DNA from: Armatimonadota bacterium
Lineage (GTDB): Bacteria; Armatimonadota; UBA5829; DTJY01
Direction: 5' to 3'
Assembly (NCBI GenBank): GCA_029907255.1
Contig: JARYMF010000008.1
Location: 100,765-164,764 of the forward strand
Length of the DNA stretch: 64,000 bases
A model generated the notes under the pieces. The model saw nothing but the letters and a program-made list of their open reading frames with translations. It was not told the DNA's origin and ran no database searches. Shown piece after piece: positions 26,886 to 36,008 of the stretch (positions are counted from its first letter, which is position 1; the number at the start of each line of letters is the position of its first letter). A program made the translations under genes and the position numbers.

Positions 26886-27009
26886 GGTTGTAAACTACCG
26901 GCAATTGTGACAATCTCCGTCAAAAGCCCTTGCCAACTTACCTCGAAATCTAGTAACATGTTTCGGATTTCCGGGTAAGAAAAGACTGAGAAAGAACGAG
27001 GAGGCAGCA

Positions 27010-28248
27010 ATGGAAGGTTTGAAAGCAATTCTCCTAGTGTGCGACGGGATGGGTGACCGCCCTGTCCCCCAGTTGGGCGCTAGAACACCTCTTGAAGCAG
27101 CAAATAACGTAAACATGAATACCCTGGCACTTCAGGGTGAATGCGGGCTAATGGATCCAATTGCACCTGGTATTAGGGCTGGTAGCGATACCTCGCATTT
27201 GGCGATACTTGGATATGACCCTTATTCGTCCTATACCGGTCGTGGACCATTTGAGGCAGCTGGAATTGGCATGGATGTGAAAGGCGGTGACATCGCCTTT
27301 AGATGTAACTTCTCCACAGTTGACGAGAATATGGTTGTAGTTGACAGACGTGCTGGACGAATTGAAACCGGCACAGACCAGCTTGCGGCTGCGGTCAACG
27401 GTATGCAGATAGAGGATGTCACTTGTTTTTTTAAAGAGTCAGTCGCTCACCGCGGTGCTTTGGTTCTTAGGGGACCAGGGCTTGGGGCTGGCGTTACCGA
27501 TGCCGATCCTCACGAAGTTGGTGCAAAGGTACACAAAGTGCAAGCAGTTGACCCGAACGACCAGGCAAGCGCAAAGACTGCGAGAATTGTTAATGAGTTC
27601 GTTCTCAGGTCACACGAAATTCTAAAAGACCACCCTGTGAATAAACAGCGAATCGCGGAAGGGAAAGCTCCAGCGAACATCATTCTTCCTAGGGGAGCTG
27701 GACTTGCGCCAAAGTTGGAAAGCTTCTGGGAGAAATATCATCTAAAAGGTGCTGCCGTAGTCGAAACTGGATTGATTGCAGGAATAGCCGTCTACGTTGG
27801 TTTAGACATCCTTGAAGCTCCAGGTGCAACTGGCGGTTTGGACAGCGATGTTATGTCGATTGGCAAAACAATCTTAAAGGCACTTGAGGACCATAATTTT
27901 GTTCTTTGTAATGTCAAGGGCCCCGACGTTGCAGGCCATGATGATCAGCCGATGGTGAAAAAAGAGTTTATTGAGAAAATAGATGAAATGGTCGGAATGC
28001 TTATGGAAAGTGTGGATGAGCAAACTTATATAATTCTAACCGCCGACCACTCGACACCAGTTGCGACCGGCGACCATTCTGGTGATCCTACGCCAATTTG
28101 CTTTTGGGGTCCTGGCGTTCGAGTGGATTCAGTCAAGGCATTCGACGAGCGTTCGGTTGTTGGCGGCGGTATAGGGCGCATTCGCGGCTGTGACGTTATG
28201 AATATTCTGACTAATCTAATGAACGTTCAGGAGAAATTCGGAGCCTAG
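27010..28248 (+). CDS. apgM: Cofactor-independent phosphoglycerate mutase, archaeal type
   Basis: A 412-residue alkaline-phosphatase-superfamily enzyme interconverting 3- and 2-phosphoglycerate in glycolysis without 2,3-bisphosphoglycerate. Family marks are the N-terminal [14 protein letters not shown], the nucleophile region [26 protein letters not shown], the late metal site [13 protein letters not shown] and [17 protein letters not shown]. Length and motif order match ApgM rather than the longer GpmI. GAGGAGG precedes the ATG. It is divergent from the cytochrome-phosphoesterase gene and ends at a bidirectional terminator. Confidence 0.92.
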   Translation: MEGLKAILLVCDGMGDRPVPQLGARTPLEAANNVNMNTLALQGECGLMDPIAPGIRAGSDTSHLAILGYDPYSSYTGRGPFEAAGIGMDVKGGDIAFRCNFSTVDENMVVVDRRAGRIETGTDQLAAAVNGMQIEDVTCFFKESVAHRGALVLRGPGLGAGVTDADPHEVGAKVHKVQAVDPNDQASAKTARIVNEFVLRSHEILKDHPVNKQRIAEGKAPANIILPRGAGLAPKLESFWEKYHLKGAAVVETGLIAGIAVYVGLDILEAPGATGGLDSDVMSIGKTILKALEDHNFVLCNVKGPDVAGHDDQPMVKKEFIEKIDEMVGMLMESVDEQTYIILTADHSTPVATGDHSGDPTPICFWGPGVRVDSVKAFDERSVVGGGIGRIRGCDVMNILTNLMNVQEKFGA

Positions 28249-28263
28249 GTGAATTAGTGGTTA

Positions 28264-28308
28264 AAAGTGGCAGAACATCGGCTTGTTTTTCCGCTGTTCT
28301 GCCACTTT
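28264..28308. terminator. Bidirectional terminator between convergent genes
   Basis: A perfect 14-bp stem, AAAGTGGCAGAACA (28264-28277) with TGTTCTGCCACTTT (28295-28308), lies between apgM and the convergent kinase gene. Confidence 0.85.
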
Positions 28309-28309
28309 G

Positions 28310-29302
28310 CTATTCGCGCTTCAGTTCGTTGGGAACCGAATTATCCAATCTGAGTTGTGCATCGCCTTCGATTTGGACACCAACTGCTTCAAGTGCAAGC
28401 ATTAGGGCACCAACAACAGGTTCATATCTCGGAGTAATGACTCGTGCCTTAGGTGCAACTGGCAGAACTATGCTTCGTACTGTGTCCATCATGAGCGTTC
28501 CCTTGCCTTTGAAAACACTGCCAGCCATAACACATTCGAACTCCTCGTTTTCAAAGCCTAGCCTACGGATTAAGGCATTCGCAGAGATGCCAGCTTCTTC
28601 GCCAAACTTGCGAATAATACCTTGTGCTACTTCATCGCCATCAAATGCCGCTTCGAAGACCTTCGGACAGAATGGGGATATCTTCTTAAGAGACTCCTTA
28701 TTGTAGTAGAGAATTCGGGCGAGCTCCTCCATATCCTTTGCGCCCCAATGTTCGAGTGCCTTTTGCATTAAGACAGTCGGTTTCCCACGCCCATCATAAG
28801 CCCTCATAGCATGAAAAAGCGCATCTCTGGCGATTGCTCCCCCTCCGCCAAGGTCGCCAAAAATGTATCCTTCACCGAAGAAGCGAACCTCCGTGCCATC
28901 TTTGCCAATCCCTGCACCATTAAACCCTGTACCCATGATGATGCAAACGCCGTAAGGGCGGAATGTACCTGCGCGCAAACCAGCGATTGAGTCATTGCGG
29001 ATTATTACCTGCTTTGCCACTCCTAATTCTCGCATTGCCTTCTCAAGTAAATCGAAGTCCTCGGGATAGAAGTCTGCTCCGGCAAGGGCAAAACAACCTA
29101 GTTCCACTGCATTCCTTGGCGTGTTCTTTTGGGAAAGCGCCTGTTCGATGGCGTTAAGTATGTTTGATTTTGCGGCTTCTATACCTGCCATCTCATAGCT
29201 TCCACATCCCGACTTGCCAAACCCAACTATTGTTCCATCTGTTTGGGCGACAAGCGCAAACGTTTTCGTTGCGCCGCCGTCAACACCTATTACATATTGC
29301 AT
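28310..29302 (-). CDS. BadF/BadG/BcrA/BcrD ATPase family kinase (N-acetylglucosamine kinase-like)
   Basis: A 330-residue ASKHA-fold sugar kinase. The phosphate-1 loop YVIGVDGGATKTFALVA is at the N-terminus. Further motifs are the catalytic RNDSIAGLRAGT, the MGTGFNGAGIG phosphate-2 loop, FGDLGGGGAIARDAL, and the adenosine-region VMAGSVFKGKG. This architecture matches eukaryotic-type GlcNAc kinase (NagK) and bacterial relatives acting on GlcNAc or glucosamine. It stands 33 nt downstream of a GH4 glycosidase on the same strand, so the two probably process an imported amino-sugar or glycoside. AGGAGGG lies 5 nt before the ATG. Confidence 0.85.
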   Translation of the reverse strand: MQYVIGVDGGATKTFALVAQTDGTIVGFGKSGCGSYEMAGIEAAKSNILNAIEQALSQKNTPRNAVELGCFALAGADFYPEDFDLLEKAMRELGVAKQVIIRNDSIAGLRAGTFRPYGVCIIMGTGFNGAGIGKDGTEVRFFGEGYIFGDLGGGGAIARDALFHAMRAYDGRGKPTVLMQKALEHWGAKDMEELARILYYNKESLKKISPFCPKVFEAAFDGDEVAQGIIRKFGEEAGISANALIRRLGFENEEFECVMAGSVFKGKGTLMMDTVRSIVLPVAPKARVITPRYEPVVGALMLALEAVGVQIEGDAQLRLDNSVPNELKRE

Positions 29303-29335
29303 GAAGCCCTCCTAGAGTTCAAAACGAAAACTTTC

Positions 29336-30622
29336 TCATGGTTTTGCGCGCTTGCGCATCGCCTTAAATTGCGGCAAATATTCTTTATTCGCTTCTAGAA
29401 TCCGTTCTAGAAGCTCTCTTGCTACTGCGAAAGATGGTACGAGCGGATGTGCGACCAATGCTTGGAGCGCCGCGGTGTACGACCCCTCAACCCCTGCTAT
29501 TACAGTCAGCTCTTCGTAGCATTTTACAGCTTGAAGTAGACCTCGAATCTCAAGAGGAACTTCTCCTATGCTTAGCGGATGGGCTCCTGTGCCGTCCACG
29601 ACGCAATTTGCCTCAATTGCACAGTCATATGGCAGGCATTGAATCGTTCCCTGGTTTCTTACGTTGACAATATGTAGTTCCTTCTTGTTGTTGTAGATTG
29701 CGCTAGCAAGTGATACTGCAGCAGTTGAATAGTGGGCGCCACCTCGTTTTTCAAGGAGTTTTGGCTTTCTACTTAGCTTAGGGTTCTGGTATGTTTTTAA
29801 TAAGTTGCTTTCAACCTCGGCGACGATTTCTCCGCGTGTTTTGCCAGCTTTCCTTTGTTCCTCAACAACTTTGTCTCGCGCATAGTAGTAGTGAAGATAT
29901 CCATTTGGAATCATGCAATACTGCCGCATCCATTCCTGATCTTCTGGTGCACGTCCTGCCGCCGCCTTTTCGACTGCTTCTTTAGTGACGTCCCGTCCGC
30001 GAATAGTCACTCGAGTAACCCAGCTTAGGTGGTTTAAGCCTATATAAGTTAAATGAAGGTCTTCTGGTTGGCATTCGAACTTTGCGGCAAAACTTTTAAT
30101 CATCCCTATTGGCACGTTGCATAGGCCAATTACGTTCACTTTCGAGTGCTTAAGTAGGGCTTCTGTTATAATCCCGCTGGGGTTAGTGAAATTGATTAGC
30201 CAAGCACCAGGCGCTAGTTTTTCGATATCGCGGGCAATATCAAGCATAACAGGGATTGTTCGCAGGGCTTTGGCAAACCCTCCCGGCCCCGTGGTTTCTT
30301 GACCCAAAATTCCAAACTCTAGAGGGATATGTTCGTCCTTAATCCTTGCCGGAATGCCGCCCACACGAATTTGCGTCAGAATGAAAGCCGCGCCTTCGAT
30401 TGCTTTCTTTCGGTCCGTCGTCAACTCAATTTCAGCGCCAAGACTGCTCCTTTCGGCCATGCGAATCGCAAGATTGCCAACGATTTCTAGCTTGTGCTCG
30501 TCAATATCCATAAGGGAGATGTGAGCTATTGGCATTTCTTTTTTACGTTTTATGAATCCTTCGATGAGTTCTGGCGTGTATGTGCTCCCGGCGCCGATTA
30601 CGCAGACCTTTAGACCTTCCAT
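29336..30622 (-). CDS. GH4 family NAD- and Mn-dependent glycosidase (6-phospho-beta-glucosidase-like)
   Basis: A 428-residue enzyme of GH4, which cleaves glycosides by an NAD+/Mn2+ redox-elimination mechanism. The Rossmann start is VCVIGAGSTYTPELIEGF. Later come TRIRVGG-like TQIRVGGIPARIKDE, ETTGPGGFAKALRTIPVM, INFTNPSGIITEAL and the metal-binding Cys segment IGLCNVPIGM. The 6-phospho-beta-glucosidase group fits best; specificity is inferred. It is probably in one operon with the BadF-type kinase. A LacI-type operator (30641-30654) lies 19 nt upstream of its start. Confidence 0.88.
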   Translation of the reverse strand: MEGLKVCVIGAGSTYTPELIEGFIKRKKEMPIAHISLMDIDEHKLEIVGNLAIRMAERSSLGAEIELTTDRKKAIEGAAFILTQIRVGGIPARIKDEHIPLEFGILGQETTGPGGFAKALRTIPVMLDIARDIEKLAPGAWLINFTNPSGIITEALLKHSKVNVIGLCNVPIGMIKSFAAKFECQPEDLHLTYIGLNHLSWVTRVTIRGRDVTKEAVEKAAAGRAPEDQEWMRQYCMIPNGYLHYYYARDKVVEEQRKAGKTRGEIVAEVESNLLKTYQNPKLSRKPKLLEKRGGAHYSTAAVSLASAIYNNKKELHIVNVRNQGTIQCLPYDCAIEANCVVDGTGAHPLSIGEVPLEIRGLLQAVKCYEELTVIAGVEGSYTAALQALVAHPLVPSFAVARELLERILEANKEYLPQFKAMRKRAKP

Positions 30623-30640
30623 TGTTTTTCACCGCCTGCT

Positions 30641-30654
30641 TGCAAACGTTTGCA
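30641..30654. promoter_or_regulatory. LacI/GalR-type operator in the divergent GH4 / DUF362 region
   Basis: The perfect 14-bp palindrome TGCAAACGTTTGCA has the central CG typical of LacI/GalR sites. It lies 19 nt upstream of the GH4 gene on one side and 75 nt from the DUF362 gene on the other. Sugar-controlled repression of the GH4-kinase pair is the likely role. Confidence 0.6.
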
Positions 30655-30729
30655 TTACATGACAATCTTAAGGCTGGAGCAGGTTGTTTGTCAAACGTTG
30701 ACGAAAAGAAGATAATAAGGGTAGCGACT

Positions 30730-31920
30730 ATGTCAGCAAGAGTATCAATCGTTAAGTGTGAAGATTATACACCTTCAAATGTCTTGAGGGCGGTAAAGGA
30801 AGCGGTTAGCCTCCTTGGTGGGATGGAGAAATTCGTGCGGCAAGGGCAGAAAGTTTTGCTTAAGCCTAATCTCTTGTCAGCTCGGCCACCGGAGTCTGGA
30901 GTATGCACCCATCCCGCAGTGGTAGAAGCCATTATCAGTCTTGCCACGGCCGCAGGGGGCATATGCACAGTTGGCGATAGCCCGTCGGTAGGTGCTAATA
31001 CCCAGGAGGGGTTTGAAAACTTACTTAAAGTTACGGGCATGATGGATGTGATTCGGCGGACGGAAGCTGGCATTGCTTGGTTCAACAAAAGCGGCACAGA
31101 GCGCCGAATTACAAACGCAAAAGTCTTCCGGCGAATACTCATAGCGGATGCCCTCGCAGAAACAGATGTCCTTATTAATGTCCCTAAGTTCAAAACCCAT
31201 GAGCTTACTCGGTTAACCGGTGCGGTAAAAAACCTCTTTGGCTGCATCCCCGGCCGCCGTAAGGTTGAATTTCATCTCCAAGCTGGAGCAGATCCTGAAG
31301 TATTCGCTCAGATTTTGGTGGATACGCTTTGGGAAGTACGACCAGCCCTTAATATTATGGATGGCATTGTTGGAATGGATGGCCAGGGGCCGGCCGCAGG
31401 GCGGCGGCGAATCTTTGGATTTATCATTGCTGGCGAGGATCCAGTGGCCGTTGACGCGGTTGCTTGCATTACAGCGAACATTGATCCGATGGAGGTTCCA
31501 ATGCTCAGGTTGGCCACCGAGCAGGGTGTGGGAACTGCAAACCGCACCGAAATCGAAATACTTGGTGTCCAGCCTGAGGAAGTACGGATTCCTGGATTTC
31601 TAATGCCTGGGCGCGGTGACATCATCAGCCGCCTCCCAAGGTCAGTTTACCACATTGCGCGAAACCATCTCGTTAAGCGGCCGGTGTTTATTCGAAGCAA
31701 GTGTACTGGTTGCCGGGAATGTGTTGCGATATGTCCCGTTGGGGCAATACATGGCAATGATAAGAAGCTGGCAGTGGACTATTCTACCTGCATTCGATGT
31801 TACTGCTGTCAGGAAGTTTGCCCAGCAGAAGCGATTGCTTTGCGGGATAGCCGGCTCCGAGTTTCGCTGGAAACTGCGCTTGCCATCCGTCGGGCAATTC
31901 GCCGTATTCTTAAAAAATGA
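30730..31920 (+). CDS. DUF362 protein with two [4Fe-4S] ferredoxin motifs
   Basis: A 396-residue protein. The first 310 or so residues are a DUF362 domain (VSIVKCEDY, VLLKPNLLSARPPESGVCTHPAVVEA, GDSPSVGANT, NVPKFKTHELTRLTGAVKNLFGCIPG). The C-terminus has two ferredoxin clusters, CTGCRECVAICPVGAI and CIRCYCCQEVCPAEAI, giving eight Cys for two [4Fe-4S]. DUF362 proteins are widespread iron-sulfur proteins with no settled function. The start at 30730 is chosen for AAGGG upstream and for the family-typical beginning; the frame extends 50 codons further without a ribosome site. Confidence 0.85.
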   Translation: MSARVSIVKCEDYTPSNVLRAVKEAVSLLGGMEKFVRQGQKVLLKPNLLSARPPESGVCTHPAVVEAIISLATAAGGICTVGDSPSVGANTQEGFENLLKVTGMMDVIRRTEAGIAWFNKSGTERRITNAKVFRRILIADALAETDVLINVPKFKTHELTRLTGAVKNLFGCIPGRRKVEFHLQAGADPEVFAQILVDTLWEVRPALNIMDGIVGMDGQGPAAGRRRIFGFIIAGEDPVAVDAVACITANIDPMEVPMLRLATEQGVGTANRTEIEILGVQPEEVRIPGFLMPGRGDIISRLPRSVYHIARNHLVKRPVFIRSKCTGCRECVAICPVGAIHGNDKKLAVDYSTCIRCYCCQEVCPAEAIALRDSRLRVSLETALAIRRAIRRILKK

Positions 31921-32094
31921 AACTCTTTTGCTGTTCAGAACGTCTTGTATTCTAGAGTATAATTGGGTAAAAATACTCCCGAAGGGTGAGCCTTTGGATA
32001 AAATCGCATTTTGGCCTTCCAAACTCAGCCGAAGCTAAGCTGTTGCCCTTGTTTCAATTGGTATCCTCCCATTACTATCGAAAGGAGAGCATCA

Positions 32095-33600
32095 ATGAGA
32101 AAGCTCGTGTTCACAATCATCCTGTTTCTGCTAATTGCCTATCCGTGTTTCTCGTCTGAAGGGGTCGGCAAGCCGACAAGCGTCGAGCTCACCATCTACA
32201 ACCAAAACTTTGCTTTGGTGAAGGAAGTTCGGCGCATGTCTTTGGAAAAGGGGATTAACTTCGTCTTCGTTCCTGATGTCGCCGCAATGATTCAGCCTGA
32301 GACGGTAGCTTTTAAATCACTTACGGATCCAGAATCGGTGGTTGTTCGGGAGCAAAACTATCGTTATGACCTTATTAATCCTCTAACAATTTTAAACAAA
32401 TCGGTTGGGAAGCCTGTGAAAATAAGACGGTACTCTGGAGGAACAATGTTCACCGATGAGGGCATTTTGTTAAATCCAGCAAGTGTTATAACGCAGGATG
32501 TGCAGCCTGCGGGGTATGGCTATGACGTTGGTCAGCCAAGATCCTTGACTCAGTACAATGGTTTGGTAATTCGGACTGAAAAAGGTATAATCTTGAATCC
32601 AATAGGCGAGGTTGAGGTAACAGAGCTTCCCGAAGGGCTTGTATCCCGTCCAACGCTTGAATGGAAAATCGAGGCTACAAAGCCAGGCAACCATGATACT
32701 GAAATCTCCTATTTAGCCAACTCGATTAACTGGAAAGCCGATTATGTGGCTGTAGTTGATGCTTTAGATAAGAAAGTTGACATTACTGGGTGGGTGACTC
32801 TTGACAACAAAAGTGGGGCAACATATGAAAACGCCACGTTAAACCTCATGGCGGGTGATGTGCACCGCGTTACCCCAAGCCCTAGGGGTGTTGGCGCATA
32901 TGCTGGATATGATGTTAAGCTGGCAATGCCAGAGCCGCAATTTACCGAGAAAGCATTTTTTGAATACCATTTGTATACCTTGCAGGGTAAAACAACTGTG
33001 CGAGATAAAGAAACCAAACAGATTTCCCTTCTTTCTGCTGCGGAGGTACCTGCAAAAAAGATTTACATTTATGATGGAAGGGAAAGTTGGTGGCGAAGTT
33101 GGCGTGGTTCTGTGGGTTACCGGCCTGGAGAGAGTTACGATGTAAGTACCAATAAGAAAGTTAATGTTTTTGTCGAATTTGTCAATAGCAAGGATAACAA
33201 TTTGGGCATACCACTTCCAAAAGGCACTGTGCGTGTGTACAAGCAAGAGGCGGATGCAAATCGCCACTTTGTAGGCGAGGATGAAATTGATCATACGCCC
33301 AAGGACGAGAAAATTCGGCTGTACCTGGGCGATGCCTTTGATATTGTGGGCGAACATAAGCGGACCAATTTCCGTAGAATAAGCGACCGTGAAGTGGAGG
33401 AAAGCTTCGAAATAACTATCCGCAACCATAAAGATTTGCCGGTCAGCGTCTTGGTCGTCGAACACTTATTGGGTGATTGGCGAATAGTCGAAAGCTCGCA
33501 CAAGTATTTTAAGAAAGATGCGTCTACGGTCGAGATTCCAGTTGAAGTACCAAAAAACTCTGAGTTGAAGATTATCTACGTGGCAAGAACGAGATGGTAA
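32095..33600 (+). CDS. Exported DUF4139 domain protein
   Basis: A 501-residue exported protein with signal peptide (about 1-22). The N-terminal part has the VELTIYNQNFALVKEVRRMSL start and TVAFKSL region usual for DUF4139 proteins. The middle shows ISYLANSINWKADYVAVVD and LDNKSGATYENATLNLMAGDV. The C-terminal strands contain FVEFVNSKDNNLGIPLPKGTVRVY and ESFEITIRNHKDLPVSVLVVEHL. The family is beta-rich and periplasmic, of unknown function. AGGAGA precedes the ATG at 32095; a longer frame to 32011 overlaps intergenic sequence and lacks a ribosome site. The 174 nt before the gene hold nothing else I can support. Confidence 0.8.
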   Translation: MRKLVFTIILFLLIAYPCFSSEGVGKPTSVELTIYNQNFALVKEVRRMSLEKGINFVFVPDVAAMIQPETVAFKSLTDPESVVVREQNYRYDLINPLTILNKSVGKPVKIRRYSGGTMFTDEGILLNPASVITQDVQPAGYGYDVGQPRSLTQYNGLVIRTEKGIILNPIGEVEVTELPEGLVSRPTLEWKIEATKPGNHDTEISYLANSINWKADYVAVVDALDKKVDITGWVTLDNKSGATYENATLNLMAGDVHRVTPSPRGVGAYAGYDVKLAMPEPQFTEKAFFEYHLYTLQGKTTVRDKETKQISLLSAAEVPAKKIYIYDGRESWWRSWRGSVGYRPGESYDVSTNKKVNVFVEFVNSKDNNLGIPLPKGTVRVYKQEADANRHFVGEDEIDHTPKDEKIRLYLGDAFDIVGEHKRTNFRRISDREVEESFEITIRNHKDLPVSVLVVEHLLGDWRIVESSHKYFKKDASTVEIPVEVPKNSELKIIYVARTRW

Positions 33601-33651
33601 TTTGAAAGTTTTTATGCCAATAAAACTAAAACGCAAGCTGACAACTGATTA

Positions 33652-33680
33652 TTGCCTTAATCTGTTCGCTATAGTATAAT
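33652..33680 (+). promoter_or_regulatory. Promoter of the surE operon
   Basis: TTGCCT (33652-33657), a 17-bp spacer and a perfect TATAAT (33675-33680) lie 65 nt before surE. Confidence 0.65.
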
Positions 33681-33697
33681 CTGTCGGGCGGTTTACA

Positions 33698-33722
33698 GGC
33701 TATTCAAGCCCTCGTCCTATTG
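33698..33722 (+). other. Leader hairpin before surE
   Basis: AAGCCCTCG pairs with CGGGGGCTT (one G-U pair) around a 10-nt loop, within the predicted 5' leader of surE. Coordinates are approximate (hairpin within about 33696-33736). The T-run after it is poor, so it may be a weak attenuator or a stability element. Confidence 0.4.
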
Positions 33723-33745
33723 AGCGGGGGCTTTGCTATTGAGTC

Positions 33746-34537
33746 ATGATTAGAAAATCTCAGCCAAAAATCTTGATAACCAATGACGATGGCATCTATG
33801 CGGAAGGCCTTTTTGCGCTCAAGACGGCGCTCGACCGCATAGGTGCTGTGTATGTCGTCGCCCCTGACCGCCCAAGAAGTGCATCTGGGCACTCGATTAC
33901 CCTTCATAAACCGCTTCGTCTAAGCAAGGTTCGCCTCCCTGACGGTTCTTATGGGTATTCTACAAACGGCACGCCCTCGGATTGTGTTTCGCTTGGACTT
34001 CTTGACGTCATCGAGGGTAAGGTAGATCTTGTGGTCTCGGGAATTAATTGGGGGCCGAACTTAGGCTGGGATTTGACCTACTCAGGCACGGTTTCCGCGG
34101 CAATGGAAGCGGTGATAATGGGAATACCAGCGTTCGCCGTCTCGGTTGCATCATATGAAGAAGGTGTTTCATTTGACTGTGCGGCGGAATTTTCTGCATT
34201 TCTGGCAGAAGTTATTCTAGAACATCGCCTTCCTCCCGATACTCTTCTGAACGTCAATGTTCCAAATCAGCCACCTGAGCATATTCAAGGGGTGGAGATA
34301 ACTCGGCAAGGGCGAAGAAGGTATACTGGGAAGCTTGAAAAAAGAGTTGACCCCTCCGGCCGAGCATATTACTGGCTTGGTGGCGAGTCAATTGATGAGC
34401 TTGCAGAAGGCACCGATACAAAAGCAATCGCTGATGACAAAATTTCGGTTACACCCATACACCTTGATTTAACAGGCTATTCTGCAATAGACGAATTAAA
34501 GAAATGGGGAATCGAATCGTGGACTTCCAAATCATAG
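33746..34537 (+). CDS. surE: 5'/3'-nucleotidase SurE
   Basis: A 263-residue cytoplasmic metal-dependent nucleotidase that dephosphorylates nucleoside 5'- and 3'-monophosphates. The family blocks are intact: ILITNDDGIYAEGLFAL with the metal-binding Asp-Asp, VVAPDRPRSASGHSITL, TNGTPSDCVSLG, and VSGINWGPNLGWDLTYSGTVSAAMEA. Its 3' end overlaps the next gene by 34 nt, making it the head of a four-gene run (surE, two amidohydrolase-like genes, GH99-like). It is preceded by its own promoter and a leader hairpin. Confidence 0.94.
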   Translation: MIRKSQPKILITNDDGIYAEGLFALKTALDRIGAVYVVAPDRPRSASGHSITLHKPLRLSKVRLPDGSYGYSTNGTPSDCVSLGLLDVIEGKVDLVVSGINWGPNLGWDLTYSGTVSAAMEAVIMGIPAFAVSVASYEEGVSFDCAAEFSAFLAEVILEHRLPPDTLLNVNVPNQPPEHIQGVEITRQGRRRYTGKLEKRVDPSGRAYYWLGGESIDELAEGTDTKAIADDKISVTPIHLDLTGYSAIDELKKWGIESWTSKS

Positions 34538-35247
34538 ATGCGAATACGCTGTTTGGATTTCATCCCATCCACAAACTTGATATGTCCATTGAACGCCTGA
34601 TTAGAGATATGGAGAGATACAAAATTGGGGCGAGCATCACTCTTTCAACTATAGGCCTCTTTTGTGATTACTTAGAGGGGAATAAGATAACAAAAGGAGC
34701 GGCCACAGCAAATAATCGTCTAATCCCTGCGGGCACAGTAAATCCTCAAAGCTACTTCGGTACTGATGAGGACATGCGTGCAATAGTTTCGCAGGGTTTT
34801 CGCATATTTAGATTCTTTCCGGCAGAGCAAGGCTGGCCTATTGATTCAGCAGCATTCAAACTAGTGCTGAAGCAGTTGGCTTCATTCAAAGTTGCGGTGA
34901 TGGTGGATGCAGGCAAGCCAGGGGAGCCCACTGCTTTGGCGCGCGTTGTAACCGACTACCCAGGCGCAGTGATTATGTGTTCAATCTCCGCCGAATCAAT
35001 AGCTGAGGCGCTTGCCGTGATGCTTGAAATACCGAATGTAATGGTTGAGACCCATGAACTACACGTTCCTGGTGCCCTCAAAGTAGTGGCTGAAAGAGTA
35101 GGGGCTAATCGAGTAATTTTTGGGTCGGGTGCTCCACGGCGTTCGACTGCTAGCTCGCTAAATAGTGTTCTCAATTCAGAGCTCTCAGATGCCGAGAAGC
35201 AGCTTGTGCTTGGTGGGAATATCAAGCGAATCCTGGAGGTCGGATAA
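34504..35247 (+). CDS. Amidohydrolase-fold protein lacking metal ligands (copy 1)
   Basis: A 247-residue TIM-barrel protein related to Amidohydro_2 hydrolases but apparently inactive as a metal enzyme. The usual N-terminal IIDAHxH is IIDANTLFG here, and the usual C-terminal FGSD is FGSGAP. The rest of the fold pattern is kept, e.g. RIFRFFPAEQGWPI, VMVDAGKPGEPT and AERVGANRVIFGSG. It starts inside surE (an in-frame GTG at 34519 is an alternative) and its stop overlaps the next start by one base. Being coupled to a second, less degenerate copy suggests that the two work as a pair. Confidence 0.7.
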   Translation: MGNRIVDFQIIDANTLFGFHPIHKLDMSIERLIRDMERYKIGASITLSTIGLFCDYLEGNKITKGAATANNRLIPAGTVNPQSYFGTDEDMRAIVSQGFRIFRFFPAEQGWPIDSAAFKLVLKQLASFKVAVMVDAGKPGEPTALARVVTDYPGAVIMCSISAESIAEALAVMLEIPNVMVETHELHVPGALKVVAERVGANRVIFGSGAPRRSTASSLNSVLNSELSDAEKQLVLGGNIKRILEVG

Positions 35248-35999
35248 TGGCTGTTGACATTCGGATAAATTATGTTGAGCATGATTTGTTAGGGCGACCT
35301 TTTGGTAGCAATGGCATATTAGCATCCATGGACAAATACCGTATAGATAACGCTATCCTAATTTCTGGCCATGCGGTTGCGTGTAATTTCCGAGAAGGGA
35401 ACGCACAACTCCTGGAGGCAATCAAGGATAACAACCGCCTTTATGGGTATATTGTAGTAAACCCAAACTACCCCGAAGAATCCATTGAGGAAATTAGAAA
35501 CTTAGGCGGCAACCACAAGATGGTGGCACTAGCGCTATTCAGCGGTGCGTTTCGCCCCTACCCAACATTTGACGACTGCGAAGAAATCCTGAATGCATAT
35601 AGACGTTATGTCAAGCCTGTGCTGCTTTATGTTCCACATGCAGAGGCAGTCGAGGCCGCCAAAGAAATAGCCGCAAAGTTTCCAACGATTCAGTTTGTGT
35701 TTGGTTCGATGGGCGGAGCGGACTGGAAGGCGGCATTGAATATAGGAAAGTTGCTCAATGTGCATATGGAGACTTCAGGTTCGTTCGATGTTGAAAAAAT
35801 TGAAGAGGCAGTGGCGCGCATTGGGGCGCATAGGATTCTCTTTGGCAGCGACCTGCCGATTTCCGACCCTGCTTCTGAGATTGCACTCATTCGAGCGAGC
35901 AATATTTCAAAGGATGCAATGATAAAAATATTCAACCAAAACGCAGTCAGGCTGTTCCGACTCCAAACACCTTCCCAGGGGGAAGAGTCATCAGGTTGA
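35247..35999 (+). CDS. Amidohydrolase-fold protein, partly degenerate (copy 2)
   Basis: A 250-residue Amidohydro_2-like TIM-barrel protein. The N-terminal HxH is absent (VDIRINYVEHDLLG), but the C-terminal catalytic Asp motif is present (AHRILFGSDLPISDP). The mid-barrel segments GHAVACNFREGNAQL and YIVVNPNYPEESIEEIR are in family style, the latter resembling TatD/amidohydrolase strands. It may bind one metal or none. It begins on the last base of the preceding stop (TAATG), so translation is coupled. The substrate is unknown. Confidence 0.72.
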   Translation: MAVDIRINYVEHDLLGRPFGSNGILASMDKYRIDNAILISGHAVACNFREGNAQLLEAIKDNNRLYGYIVVNPNYPEESIEEIRNLGGNHKMVALALFSGAFRPYPTFDDCEEILNAYRRYVKPVLLYVPHAEAVEAAKEIAAKFPTIQFVFGSMGGADWKAALNIGKLLNVHMETSGSFDVEKIEEAVARIGAHRILFGSDLPISDPASEIALIRASNISKDAMIKIFNQNAVRLFRLQTPSQGEESSG

Positions 36000-36008
36000 G
36001 GAAGTTAA

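Noticed and set aside
29250..29275. Operator-like GCGCAAACG...CGTTGCGC inside the BadF-type kinase gene
   Set aside because: It encodes the conserved GGATKTF phosphate loop, so the palindromic look is probably a by-product of coding.
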